DNA of 64,000 nt, taken from positions 6,324,001-6,388,000 of the forward strand of contig OY725490.1 in the NCBI GenBank assembly GCA_963281255.1. Reading direction: 5' to 3'. The notes beneath the pieces are model-generated. The model ran no database searches. It saw nothing but the letters and a program-made list of their open reading frames with translations, and was not told where the DNA came from. Positions 9,618 to 20,262 of the stretch are shown here, one piece after another. Position 1 is the first letter of the stretch, and the number at the start of each line of letters is the position of its first letter. This stretch comes from Aphrocallistes beatrix. Taxonomy: Eukaryota; Porifera; Hexactinellida; Sceptrulophora; Aphrocallistidae. The translations under genes and the position numbers were made by a program.

Positions 9618-10996
9618 TAGGATATTAGTTAGTGATACGGAATAGCGCCTAAATTCTCAGTGCCATTTTATTTATACTATAATCATATTGTCATAGAAAT
9701 ATAGTTATTAGCATACCACAAGCTGAGTAGAGGCAATTGTTGTTAGCTTTAGACAGTAATGTTATAATTTAATGTACTTCTTATTTATTTTGTTATTTCT
9801 TCTATACAGCATTTACTTTCCCGGTTTACAATTCAGGTTAGTATAACGTGTACTCTGACAATATTCTTAGTGAATTACAGTAACTTCCATTTGACTTATG
9901 TCAAATCTGCTTTCCAACCACATTTGTAAAAATACCGGCTGGATATTGCTTCATGTTCAGCCCATGGTTTTATCTAGGACTTTCCAGTCCGGCACTTTTT
10001 TGAAGTTGATAAAAGTTACATGGCACCCACACAGGGGTTTATCTTGTAATTCCAGGGGGGATAGCACCAAAATCGAATCACACTGCAAGCACCTTGGCTC
10101 CTCGGACGATACCAGGCTGGCACCTATAAGTGCCGGCCGAGCACCTAGATAAACCCCTGGTTCAGCCACAACCAGATATCCATAAATGACCAGATATGGT
10201 CGGTTAGAACCAGATATCCGGTACAGCTCTAATACATTTTAAACTCATTTAATTTTAGCTATACGTACTACCTCTTTCCCATTTAAATGTGGTTATTGCA
10301 TGTTTATTGGGAAGTTGACCATTTTTATTTAAGATACAAGTACAATATTCGTACACCAGCCAAGATGATCTGAGAAATTTCTAATTTAACCGACACCCTA
10401 CTCGACAATGCAGTATTTTTAAAACTCTAGTACATACAGTAAATATAGTTCCTACTTCACATACAGAAACCTACATTTGGTACCTATGATGCCAACATTG
10501 CCAAGTGTGGGTTTCATCGGGCAGTTACATCATCAGGCCACAATTCGGCCATAAAACTCAATTAGTGTCGTCAATATATTCGTGCGCAGGTCAAAAAGGC
10601 CACAACAAAAACGGCTACGTAACTAATTACTCAATTCATATTAATTTTACCTAAACTGGTGCGTTCTTACAGGAATTGTAATTTGAACAAGATCAATCTG
10701 ATATTAATAAATTCGCAAAAACATTTATTTCAAAGTTTTTGGAAATGTAATAGAACAGTGGTGGGAAACCCAGGGGCCGCGAGACAAATTTGATGCCCTC
10801 AATCTTTTTTCAAACACTCTATAATTAAGCCCGCGTGTTAGTGATATAAAATGGGCCCGCCTAATTTTTGTGTGAAGTAGATGCTAAATATAAATATATT
10901 TTCTCCCATCATCATATAATTGAGGCTAACGATTCAATTTTATTTAGTCATTTTTGCTTTTATATGTATAATCTTAGTTGTTATAGCTTCCATATA

Positions 10997-11762
10997 CAGG
11001 GTGACCCACAAGTTCTGTTACAAGCTTCATTAGGTATAAAATTTCTTATACTCGAACGATCTTAGTTATTATGGTCCTTAGAGATTGTAATTCGAATATT
11101 TTCAATGATTTTAAAAGATTTTTCGATTCTTTGACTTAGAAATGTGTTTTGTATGGTGAGTTTTGAGAAAAAGTGGCCTGATACGCAGCGAAAATCGTGA
11201 ATCAGGGCCCACTTATTTTCAAGTTATCTTCCCAGAGTCTTCAAATTCTAGGAAAAATTAGCTCACACATTTTCCTCGAACACTCTAAATTTGTAGAGAT
11301 ATAAGATGTTCAGATCAGTGCATTTTGAAGACCATTTGGATCAGATTTTTTTGTGATGTGAAAAAAAGTGCCATTTGGGGAATTTTGCAAAATGTACCTA
11401 ATTTGAACTGCGACTGAATAACTTTTTCTCGTTTCTGATAACGAATTCAGTGGATTTATGAAATATTTCTATGGTGAATGAAAGGTACCTGGTGCTAAAT
11501 CGTCATGGGACATCGATTATGGAGACATTTTTACAGAAGCAGTGGGCCCTGATTCACGATTTTCGCTGCGTACCAGGACACATTTTTTTTTCTCAAAACT
11601 CACCATACAAAACACATTTCTAAGTCAAAGAATCGAAAAATCTTTTAAAATCATTGAAAATATTCGAATTACAATCTCTAAGGACCATAATAACTAAGAT
11701 CGTTTGAGTATAAGAAATTTTATACCTAATGAAGCTTGTAACAGAACTTATGGGTCACCCTG
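10997..11762. mobile_element. 766-bp mariner-like foldback MITE
   Basis: Terminal CAGGGTGACCCACAAGTTCT and its near-complement lie between TA dinucleotides (10995-10996, 11763-11764). The inverted arms extend ~200 bases, through the GAATCAGGGCCCAC motif. The TA duplication and CAGGGTG ends fit Tc1/mariner-type non-autonomous elements. A diverged fragment lies at 56519-56862, and a family with similar ends at 37441-38032. Confidence 0.75.
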
Positions 11763-12206
11763 TACAACAACGAGTAAATATAATACTATAGTTTTTGCAA
11801 ACATTAGTTATATGCTAATAGTTACGTAGCTGTAACCATTAGATCAGGGTACTCAACTTTAATTACTGGCCCACAACCAGTCTCTCAAGTCAATGGCCAG
11901 CTATGGCATTGTATGGACCTATACTTACTAATATTTCTTTTGTTCTAATAACTACTTGTATTTATTCCACCAACTTAATTAATCGATAAAAATACGACAC
12001 AAAGATCAAATTGGCGACCAAATTTGGCAGCCAAAACTTCGAAAAGATCACAAAACGGTAGGAAAAATGATCTAAAATTGGTCCCATGGACCAATTTTTG
12101 ATCTAGTTTAGAGTACATATTTTTTGTGATATTTATATACATCAATACATGACCAGCTATTACCGGTGTAACAGCCTAGATTAGCCTCCCCACCCAGTTT
12201 ATAACC

Positions 12207-12428
12207 CTAAGTTGACTAATTCATTGAAAGATGATGAAGAATTATGAATTATTCAATTAATGAATTATTCAAAATTTCAAACATTAGTGCAGATTCTATA
12301 CCCAAAAGTGGTTAAAAGGTTGCTCATGTTATATACCTTTAACATTGCGAAATATCAATTATTTTTTCCATTATTTTATTTTCAAATTTTGAGTAATTCA
12401 TTGATAATTCATGAATTAGTCAACATAG
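12207..12428. mobile_element. 222-bp MITE, CTAAGTTGACTAATTCAT family
   Basis: TIR CTAAGTTGACTAATTCAT at the left and its near-complement ATGAATTAGTCAACATAG at the right enclose an AT-rich core with TTAGTGCAGATTCTATACCC. Other copies are at 16572-16795 (inverted), 23905-24112, 52880-53151, 53160-53240 and a left-end relic at 32511-32551. Confidence 0.75.
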
Positions 12429-12502
12429 ATTTAACCCTGGGTATAATCTGGGCTAGCCTAGAATAACCCCCAGGTATAAACTGGGCTAGCCAACATACCT
12501 AA

Positions 12503-12571
12503 CATACCTAATTTACGGAATGGAAAGGAACGGAATGGTTCCGTTCCTTTCCATTCCGTAAATTAGGCATG
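12503..12571. mobile_element. Perfect-arm hairpin related to the GGGCATGCC MITE
   Basis: 33-bp arms with one mismatch (CATACCTAATTTACGG versus CATGCCTAATTTACGG) flank a 3-bp loop. The core is built of GGAATGGAAAGGAACGG. The outer part matches the 5470-5557 element, but no target duplication can be seen. Confidence 0.65.
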
Positions 12572-12655
12572 TCCTAAAATGATGGAAATAATTTTGGAAA
12601 AGTAATGCGATCTTTCATTCGATTTTTTTCTTTCTTAAAATTCTATCAGAACAAA

Positions 12656-13537
12656 ATGTCAGCAGACAAACCTTTCACCGGGTATCAAGATTATTCCAAG
12701 GTAGCATTCTCCTACGACAGCGTCCGTGTTCCGTTCGGCTTCGAGATAATCCTGGGAACTTTGGCCAGATACGCTAAAGAAAAGCCTCTCTCCTCTCTTC
12801 ACATTCTCGAGGCTGCATGCGGAACTGGAAACTTCACAGAGGTACTCCACGATTACGTCGGTCACATCACTGCAGTTGATAACAGTGATGGAATGCTTGC
12901 ACGGACGAGCGAGAAGTTGAAAGGAGCCAGCAACATTACCATTCAGAACGTGGATCTGAAGAAACAGCTGCCATTCGAGTCAGAAAAGTTCGATGCGGTC
13001 CTTGTGGTATACGCGATACACCATCTGGACGCCGTACAGGAAGATGGGACGAATACTGGAGAGAACTTGAAGGCTGCAATAAAAGAATTCAGTCGTGTTC
13101 TGAAGAAAGGAGCTCCTCTCATTATTTGCCATGCTCGGGAGAACCAAATGATGAAGTGTATTTGGTATTTCTACTTTTGTTGTGAGAATGGTTTCTCTGA
13201 TGTGATAAAACCTCATATGAGGCGATTCCTCTCTTTTGACAGAGTGACGAAGTTTTGTGAGGAAGCTGGATTCAAGAGTCAGCCCCAAATGTCATCTGTG
13301 TCTGAGTTGTTCATAAAACCAGAAGTGTACTACAACGTGAATAATCCTTTGACACCTGAATTCAGAGCTAATGACAGTGCCTGGAGAGATATCGAGAAAC
13401 AGGAAAGATTCCCTCAATTCTTGGAGGCATACAAACAGGCAGTGGAAAAGAACGAGATGGAGAAGTGGATCAAGGAGTCGGATGAGATCAGACTTAGGGA
13501 AGGCATGAATACTTTCCTTACCTACACTAAGCTATGA
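12656..13537 (+). CDS. Class I SAM-dependent methyltransferase, copy 2
   Basis: An intronless paralogue of 293 residues with the same motif I (ILEAACGTGNF), post-I AVDNSDGML and HHLD region. The frame is open for 17 codons further upstream to an ATG at 12605, but homology with copies 1 and 3 favours MSADKPFTGY at 12656. Distinctive changes cluster in the middle (CHARENQMMKCIWYFYFCC, KPHMRRFLSF, KSQPQMSSVS). The ends of the protein match the other copies almost exactly, a pattern suggesting gene conversion or selection on a specificity loop. Its 5' flank is unrelated to the other copies beyond about 12 bases and has no TATA box at the equivalent place, so expression may differ. The 3' flank matches copy 1 for about 400 bases. 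Confidence 0.87.
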   Translation: MSADKPFTGYQDYSKVAFSYDSVRVPFGFEIILGTLARYAKEKPLSSLHILEAACGTGNFTEVLHDYVGHITAVDNSDGMLARTSEKLKGASNITIQNVDLKKQLPFESEKFDAVLVVYAIHHLDAVQEDGTNTGENLKAAIKEFSRVLKKGAPLIICHARENQMMKCIWYFYFCCENGFSDVIKPHMRRFLSFDRVTKFCEEAGFKSQPQMSSVSELFIKPEVYYNVNNPLTPEFRANDSAWRDIEKQERFPQFLEAYKQAVEKNEMEKWIKESDEIRLREGMNTFLTYTKL

Positions 13538-14100
13538 CTCAATAGCTAAGATCGCTTAGAACTCATCACTTAGTACTCATTAGAGTGCGATGAGTTATTT
13601 TCGATTTATTTATTATATTTTTTTTTTATTATATCAATTTATTTATTATGATTTATTTTCGATTTTTTTATTAAACCTACTAATATTTATTTGCACAAAT
13701 GTTCTGTCAAGGAAATTTGTTCCGGCCGGGCAAAATGTTTCAGTTATTTAGGGTCCGAATTGTTTTGTCTTGTACCCGTCACAGAGAGATATATCTCCTA
13801 TGCTGCATGCTCCCTCACACAATTCACTATATCTCCAATTTTCTTAAGAAGACATTATTGGTATGTACCTCGTGGAGTGGTCTCATCTTTTAGCGCGGCT
13901 AGATAAATGTGTTTAGATAGAGATTGTTTGTCGTTTGTGCACGATTACATCTCAAGGGCGACTAGACTTAGGACTTTTAAATATATTGAATGTTCAAAGC
14001 ATATTCATGATACGTATAATATTCTAGTTACATGCAGTTTTAAGGTTGACTATAGTTTGCTGTGGTTCGGATCAGACCGATAATCAAAGAATATATATAT

Positions 14101-14155
14101 ACAAGCACGCTTCGCTTGCTTGTGCTGCGCGGCTTGCGGACACTTCGTGTCCGCA
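14101..14155 (-). repeat. Tail-only fragment of the hairpin-tail repeat
   Basis: Reverse of the GC-rich tail (ACAAGCACGCTTCGCTTGCT) with the GCGGACACTTCGTGTCCGC inner hairpin, preceded by an AT run. Nothing else of the unit remains. Confidence 0.6.
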
Positions 14156-14201
14156 GATTTACCCAGTGGGAACTTACGGATATTAGAGAAACAATACGTC
14201 G

Positions 14202-14386
14202 CATACTTGCCAACTGTCCCGTTTTTGGCGGGACGTCCCACTTTTTTCACTCTTCTATTGAGCTAATTTTCTCGAGTGTCCCGCTTTTTTCTATCATATG
14301 TATAGTATATTTCTATTGCGTCCCGTCATGTCCCGCGAAATTCAACGCCGCGTCCCGCTTTTATCATAACTCAGGTTGGCATGTAT
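14202..14386. mobile_element. 185-bp MITE, TGCCAACTGTCCCG family
   Basis: Ends CATACTTGCCAACTGTCCCG and GGTTGGCATGTATCG are inverted, with TCCCG motifs repeated inside. Other copies lie at 20611-20797 and 46155-46335. 14387-15056 is AT-rich, with no gene seen. Confidence 0.6.
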
Positions 14387-15056
14387 CGTCGCTTTCTTGT
14401 TTTATACTAAGTACGCTGAATTGTCATTTGTCTACGGTAATGAAATCAGAACTGTAGCAGAAATTGTTTCGTGATAAATATAATTTACTTCGTATTAAGT
14501 CAACTAATCCTGAATGTAAGCTCAATTTGAATACACAAAGTTCACATTGCTAAAGATTATTATACTTAAATAATCAATTCCAGTCCATGTCGTTAAAAGT
14601 TATTTTATGATCGAATTGATTGATCGTAGCATATAACACACTTTAATTGTTGTTAACAATCAAATTATAGACTCAAAATAGCAGTATTCAATCATTTATA
14701 TGAAATAGAATCGTGTGAATGGCATTATAAAATCCTGATAATTGATTGGTTCACATAAACCAATGAATTTCAATCACAAATATTTATTTTGATTGTATGC
14801 ATAGTTCATTACCATTTTATTCCAATGTATTTACATTATAAAATAATCGAATTTGATTGGTCAGCACATTTTGTCACCTATCTCGGCGAGGTGTGAACAT
14901 TTCGCTTAGATCATCGAACTTAATCCTAGATTCATCATTTGACACGTACATGCCAATTTTCGAATCTCTACGACTTGCCAATTCTTCAATCAATTCAGAC
15001 AAACAAAAAAACAAAAACAAAAAAAAAAAAATCCTGGAGTTTTAACATATAAGATA

Positions 15057-15468
15057 CAGTCGAACCTGCTATAACGGCCACTCTATATAACGGTCACCTG
15101 TCTATAGCGGTCACCAATGAACAGTCCCGTCCGAAATCCCATAATATTGAACCTGTGTATAGCGGTCACCTGCTCAACGCGGCCAGCGGCCACCCGTTTG
15201 TAATCCCTTACTGACCCTAAAACTGTGTATAACGGCCATCAGCTTTTTTACGTTTGTATGCATTTATTACAGGACCTGATACGAACGATAAACAAGTTAC
15301 AAGTTTCATGTAATTACTTCAAGTAATGGATTTCTAAAAACTTGTTATTTATTGCACTACGTTGATACCTTTGGGGATCAAGACAATCACCTGTATATAA
15401 CGGTCACCTGTGTATAACGGCCAATTTTGTCCAGTCCCTTGGGTGGCCGTTATATATAGGTTCCACTG
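15057..15468. mobile_element. 412-bp pogo-like MITE
   Basis: Ends CAGTCGAACCTGCTATAACG and the near-complement GGTTCCACTG lie between TA dinucleotides (15055-15056, 15469-15470). It contains several TATAACGGTCACC / ACGGCCA words. The CAGT ends and TA duplication match pogo/Tigger-type non-autonomous elements. Confidence 0.75.
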
Positions 15469-15487
15469 TATATATATATATATATAT

Positions 15488-16570
15488 ATATCCTTACTAT
15501 TAAAACTCGATTATTGTTTGTGTATATATACTAGTATATATATCTATATATATATATATATCTGTAACGAATTGATTGAAGAAACTGCCAGGCGTAGAAA
15601 GCTAATCTTTGGCATGTGGGAGTCTTTTGGCTATGGCTCCAGTAAGTTCTGAGCTCAGAGCAAAATGTCGACTCATCATGGAATTATGACGTCATTGTCA
15701 CATTTTTAAAAGTTAAGCAACACAGTTATTCGGGCATAACTCAGCCATTATAGGAGATAGAAGGCTGAAATTTTAATAGAATCTGTATACTAACACGTCT
15801 CACATATGATGCAACTATCATCAAAAAATGATGACTCATCACTTTGCTATGACGTCATCATTACTCATCAAAATTTTAAAAATTGACAAATTTGGTGTTT
15901 TTTCGAGTGATATCGATTTTAAAACTAAGATGGACATATTTAGAGATGATATATCCCGTTTAATTAACCAATGTCACCTCCAGGCGACCGAAGAGAGCCT
16001 CCGGCGGACACAAAGTGTCCGCCTGCCGCGCAGCGCAAGCAAGCGAAGCGCGCTTGTATATATCTATCTATCTGTAACGAATTGATTGAAGAAACTGCCA
16101 GGCACAGAAAGCTGATTTTGAGAATGTGGGGGTCTTTTGGCTATGGCTCCACTAAGTTCTGAGTTCAGAGCAAAATGTCGACTCATCATGGAATTATGAC
16201 GTCATTGTCACATTTTTAAAAGTTAAGCAATACAGTTATTCGAGCATAACTCAGCCATTATAGGAGATAAAGTGCTGAAATTTTAATAGAATCTGTATAC
16301 TAACACACCTCACATATGATGCAACTATCATCAAAAAATGATTACTCATCACTTTGTTATGACGTCATCATTACTCATCAAAATTTTAAAAATTGATAAA
16401 TTTGGTGATTTTTCGTGCGATATCGACTATAACAGTAGGATAGACGTATTTAGAGCTGTTATCTCCCTTATAATTAACCAATGTGATCCCAGGCGACCGA
16501 AGGGAGCCTCCGGCGGACACAAAGTGTCTGCCAGCCGCGCAGCGCAAGCAAGCGAAGCGCGCTTGTATAA
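15488..16570 (+). repeat. Tandem dimer of the ~510-bp hairpin-tail repeat
   Basis: A leader CCTTACTATTAAAACTCG and TA-rich microsatellite precede unit A (15561 to about 16060) and unit B (16071-16567), offset by 510 bases. Each unit runs CTGTAACGAATTGATTG, then TGACGTCATTGTCAC, a TGATGACTCATCAC palindromic zone, GGCGACCGAAG, GGACACAAAGTGTC, and the AGCGAAGCGCGCTTGTA tail. There are no TIRs and no ORF with recognisable homology. The class is unknown. Confidence 0.8.
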
Positions 16571-16571
16571 T

Positions 16572-16795
16572 ATAAGTTGACTAATTCATGAATTATCAAT
16601 GAATTAAAATTTGAAACTAAAATAATGTAAAATATTTGATATTTCGCTTTGTGACTGAGGAATGTTAGAGGTATCAAACATGAGCTTTTAACCACTTTTT
16701 GCATAGAATCTGCACTAATGTTTGAGATTTTGAATAATACATTAATTGAATAATTCATAATTCTTCATCATCTTCCAATGAATTAGTCAACTTTA
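16572..16795. mobile_element. CTAAGTTGACTAATTCAT-family MITE, inverted copy
   Basis: Ends ATAAGTTGACTAATTCAT and GAATTAGTCAACTTTAT enclose a core that is the reverse of 12207-12428. It directly abuts the tandem repeat tail and lies 130 bases upstream of the NHL gene. Confidence 0.7.
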
Positions 16796-16926
16796 TTTTA
16801 CTGATGCAATAACTCCAATGGAACCAAGATATTAACTTGAAAAGAAACTGAATATCTTATTTTTAACACAGACGAACCTTTTGAAATAAATTGACTTACA
16901 ATTTACATTTTATTAATCAGTAATAA

Positions 16927-18273
16927 ATGACAACGAAAAGCCCAAATGAAGAAGCAGTTCATCCTGAAATATCACTAAATGCATCAGAAATGACAGCGAC
17001 AGATAATCAACCAATATCAGTGAATGCTATTCCAGATATTCCTCAAAATATTCCAGAAATGGCACCTAGTATTCTTGATCCCGACGAACATGGAACACAG
17101 ACGAATTTCAATCGCATCACCGCCCAAATCGAGCAAATATTTGATGATCTAATCTGTCAGCTGATAACGAGAAAAGAGGCTCTCCTCCGAAAAGTCCACC
17201 AGCTCCAGGAGGATTTCGTAAACAAAGAGGCGAGTCGCCTCGCTGCCATGGAAGAGCTAGAGAGAGCACAAGCCCGCCTCCGTGAGATGAACCTCAAAGT
17301 GAATGCTAACATCGGTGTGCATGACCACGCACGGCGAGTGTATGAGCAGGCTAAACACCAGCACGCAACTCCAACTCGACTCCGCAAACTGACTTTCTTC
17401 CATCCCACCCTATCCCGGCTCTGCTCAGAGATAGCTGAGTTCGGTGTGGTAGTGGAAGCACTCAACTACTCTGAGAAAGTCCAGCCCATTCTGACAGCCG
17501 GGAGGAGAGGAAGTGGCGACAAGGAGCTCAGTGGCAGAGCAGTGGCACTGGATGAAGACAGTCAGACTGTCTATGTTGCTGATTACGACAATAGTCGGAT
17601 ACAAGTACTCTCCTTCCAAGGAGAGTTTCTCTCTCAGTTCGGGAGTGAAGTGCTACAGGGTCCTTGTGGCATTGGGGTAACTGATTGTCATATATTTGTT
17701 GTAGACTTTCATCTACACACACTTCTCCAGTTCTGTAAAGACAGTCATAAACTCCTCGACAGAGTTAGTGGTAAGGGGAAGGATGAAGGCCACTTGATGC
17801 AACCTCATATGTTAGCTATAGACACGAATGGAGATATTTATATCGTGGATGGAAACCACAGAGTGTCCATATTCTCAGAACAGCTCCAATTCAATTCTAT
17901 TATAGGAGAAAAGTATCTCCACAATCCGCGTGATGTCAAACTGACTTCGGAAGAAGTTATAGTACTCGACAGTGGTCCCACATGCATCCACTTCTTCTCC
18001 AGAAGTGGAGAATTCCTTTCATCGTGCGTGACTCAAGGACAAGGAAATTGCTCGATACAAATATGTTTTTTCTTCTGTCTGGACACAGAGCAAAATATTA
18101 TCATTGGTGACAAGGGAAATCAGACTGTGAATATTTTCTCAAAGACCGGGGATCTGATCCATATCATTGGAGGGAAAGGAGACTTTATTAAACCATGCGG
18201 AATTGCTATATCCAATTCAGGCATTTTATTTGTACTCTCGAATAACACTAATTATTCGCTACAATGTTTCTAG
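16927..18273 (+). CDS. Coiled-coil NHL-repeat protein 1
   Basis: A single-exon protein of 448 residues. Residues ~1-55 are low-complexity and acidic. Residues ~58-130 form a heptad-rich coiled coil (RKEALLRKVHQLQEDF, MEELERAQARLREMNL). Residues ~165-448 form a six-bladed NHL beta-propeller, with blades recognisable by LSGRAVALDEDSQTVYVADY, PCGIGVTDCHIFVVD, MLAIDTNGDIYIVDG, PRDVKLTSEEVIVLDS, FFCLDTEQNIIIGD and PCGIAISNSGILFVLS. This matches the C-terminal half of TRIM-NHL proteins, but no RING or B-box Cys/His cluster is encoded in the ORF, so ubiquitin ligase activity is not supported. NHL propellers bind RNA or protein; the partner is unknown. Two relatives lie at 35659-36483 and 41585-42814. 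Confidence 0.85.
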   Translation: MTTKSPNEEAVHPEISLNASEMTATDNQPISVNAIPDIPQNIPEMAPSILDPDEHGTQTNFNRITAQIEQIFDDLICQLITRKEALLRKVHQLQEDFVNKEASRLAAMEELERAQARLREMNLKVNANIGVHDHARRVYEQAKHQHATPTRLRKLTFFHPTLSRLCSEIAEFGVVVEALNYSEKVQPILTAGRRGSGDKELSGRAVALDEDSQTVYVADYDNSRIQVLSFQGEFLSQFGSEVLQGPCGIGVTDCHIFVVDFHLHTLLQFCKDSHKLLDRVSGKGKDEGHLMQPHMLAIDTNGDIYIVDGNHRVSIFSEQLQFNSIIGEKYLHNPRDVKLTSEEVIVLDSGPTCIHFFSRSGEFLSSCVTQGQGNCSIQICFFFCLDTEQNIIIGDKGNQTVNIFSKTGDLIHIIGGKGDFIKPCGIAISNSGILFVLSNNTNYSLQCF

Positions 18274-18573
18274 ATAGGATGCTGGCAAGCTCTTAACAAT
18301 TGTGTTATTTATAGTTGATTCTTGTAAATAAGTTTAAAATTTGAATCAGCAGGGAATTCAAAAATTATATTCTAGCTAGTAAGGAGTTTTTTTCTGCCAA
18401 TCTACAGGGCGTGCCGGTGTGGTTCCCAATTTTTTTTCTGTAGGCAATCCCCCATACTGTTATTTTCCGCTCGCTATGCTCGCGTATCCACCATTTTTAG
18501 GCGCCTAGCGCCCCTGAGTATCTGTTTTGTATTTATTATGTTTTAAAGTATTTGCCCCAACCCTGCGCAGCAC

Positions 18574-18831
18574 CAGGGATTCCAGAAGTGGCAAAAAAAG
18601 TTGTACGGGGTTTTTCCAACCGTTTACTTGCTACTATATTTTTTCCTCCATTTTTTTTTAGTTTTACTTACTACTTTTTTTCACTTGCTACCTAGTTTCT
18701 CGAAGTTTCGCGAAATATACTTGCTACTTATTTTTTGCCCGCCATCCTGAATTTACTTACTACATAGTTTTTTCTTCCAAAAAATAAAAGGTAGAAAGTA
18801 GAAAGGGAAAAAAGTAGCAAGTAAATCCCTA
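18574..18831. mobile_element. 258-bp hAT-like MITE with reiterated TAGCAAGTAAA words
   Basis: Ends CAGGGATT and AATCCCTA lie between perfect 8-bp duplications CGCAGCAC (18566-18573, 18832-18839). The interior repeats TTACTTGCTACT / AGTAGCAAGTAAA words in both orientations. Relatives lie at 41122-41450 and 63003-63320. The 8-bp duplication fits hAT; the reiterated words could be transposase-binding sites (inference). Confidence 0.7.
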
Positions 18832-19318
18832 CGCAGCACGACATAAAATTTTACTAGCACTTGCAGAAACTGGCTCTGTCTATGCAATTATTATCATAAA
18901 TGGTCATTTTCGTTGCCATGATGTCATAAAAAAGAATTTACAAATGATTAAACCAAAAATATACCATTAAAATAAACACTAATGATGATAGCTATGTTTA
19001 AATGGCCCATACAATCGAACCGAGAAAATTATTTGAACTGCCTACATACTGCTTGCTCCTGTCGGTCTACCGTAAAATTTCCCGTTTCTCAAGGCCTAGT
19101 CCGTTGCTGCTATTAAGTTGTAGCAGGAAATAAAAACACCTATACAGTCAGGGTCGCTGCCCACCACCACTGCTATAAAGAATTACACTTCAAGATTAAA
19201 CTTGACAATTGCAATTTGAACATTCATCCTATACTTAATTAATAGCATTATGTGGGAGTTGACAATAGACAATAGGCATTGGTATGAATTCCTAAGAAGC
19301 TATTCGAATCGATATCTC

Positions 19319-19326
19319 TATAAAAG
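19319..19326 (+). promoter_or_regulatory. TATA box of methyltransferase copy 3
   Basis: TATAAAAG lies 55 bases before the ATG, identical in sequence and spacing to copy 1. The conserved block begins at about 19236 (TTAATAGCATTATGTGGGAG). Confidence 0.65.
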
Positions 19327-19380
19327 TATGACAGTTGATACAGTGAAACAAAACAGTACGCATTTCCCTCATCAGAACAA

Positions 19381-20262
19381 ATGTCAGCAGACAAACCTTT
19401 CACCGGGTATGAAGATTATTCCAAGGTAGCACTCTCCTACGACAGCGTCCGTGTTCCGTTCGGCTTCGAGATAATCCTGGGAACTTTGGCCAGATACGCT
19501 AAAGAAAAGCCTCTCTCCTCTCTTCACATTCTCGAGGCTGCATGCGGAACTGGAAACTTCACTGAGGTACTCCACGATTACGTCGGTCACATCACTGCAG
19601 TTGATAACAGTGATGGAATGCTTGCACGGACGAGCGAGAAGTTGAAAGGAGCCATCAACGTTACCATTCAGAACGTGGATCTGAAGAAACAGCTGCCATT
19701 CGAGTCAGAAAAGTTCGATGCGGTCCTTGTGGTATTCGCGATACACCATCTGGACGCCGTACAGGAAGATGGGACGAATACTGGAGAGAACTTGAAGGCT
19801 GCAATAAAAGAATTCAGTCGTGTTCTGAAGAAAGGAGCTCCTCTCATTATTTGCCACTGCAATGAAAACCAATTGATGAAGTGTATTTGGTATTTCTACT
19901 TTGGTTGTGAGAATGGTTTCTCTGACGTGATGAAACCTAATCTAAGGCGATACCTCTCTTTTGACAGAGTTACAAAGTTTTGTGAGGAAGCTGGATTCAA
20001 GTGTCAGCCCAGAATGTCATCTGTGTCTGAGTTGTTTGTAAAACCAGAAGTGTACTACAACGTGAATAATCCTTTGACACCTGAATTCAGAGCTAATGAC
20101 AGTGCCTGGAGAGATATCGAGAAACAGGAAAGATTCCCTCAATTCTTGGAGGCATACAAACAGGCAGTGGAGAAGAACGAGATGGAGAAGTGGATCAAGG
20201 AGTCGGATGAGATCAGACTTAGGGAAGGCATGCATACTTTCCTTACCTACACTAAGCTATGA
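19381..20262 (+). CDS. Class I SAM-dependent methyltransferase, copy 3
   Basis: An intronless paralogue of 293 residues with intact motif I (ILEAACGTGNF), AVDNSDGML, and FAIHHLD in place of YAIHHLD. Copy-specific residues again cluster in CHCNENQLMKCIWYFYFGC and KPNLRRYLSF. About 150 bases of 5' flank including the TATA box, and about 100 bases of 3' flank, match copy 1 in inverted orientation, so copies 1 and 3 form a ~1.2-kb inverted duplication about 15 kb apart. No targeting signal is seen. Substrate unknown. Confidence 0.88.
   Translation: MSADKPFTGYEDYSKVALSYDSVRVPFGFEIILGTLARYAKEKPLSSLHILEAACGTGNFTEVLHDYVGHITAVDNSDGMLARTSEKLKGAINVTIQNVDLKKQLPFESEKFDAVLVVFAIHHLDAVQEDGTNTGENLKAAIKEFSRVLKKGAPLIICHCNENQLMKCIWYFYFGCENGFSDVMKPNLRRYLSFDRVTKFCEEAGFKCQPRMSSVSELFVKPEVYYNVNNPLTPEFRANDSAWRDIEKQERFPQFLEAYKQAVEKNEMEKWIKESDEIRLREGMHTFLTYTKL

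Noticed and set aside
9898..10152. 84-codon ORF between repeats
   Set aside because: No recognisable motif. It overlaps an imperfect inverted repeat on both strands and there is no splice context, so it is probably chance.
10755..10800. hAT-like end CAGTGGTGGGAAACC
   Set aside because: No matching inverted end or 8-bp duplication is found nearby; at best it is a solitary relic.
12605..12655. Upstream ATG extending methyltransferase copy 2 by 17 residues
   Set aside because: The extension is absent from both paralogues and reads as AT-rich leader DNA.
14062..14457. 131-codon ORF over the TCCCG MITE
   Set aside because: Its reading frame is produced by the hairpin tail and the TGCCAACTGTCCCG MITE, and the translation has no protein-like features.
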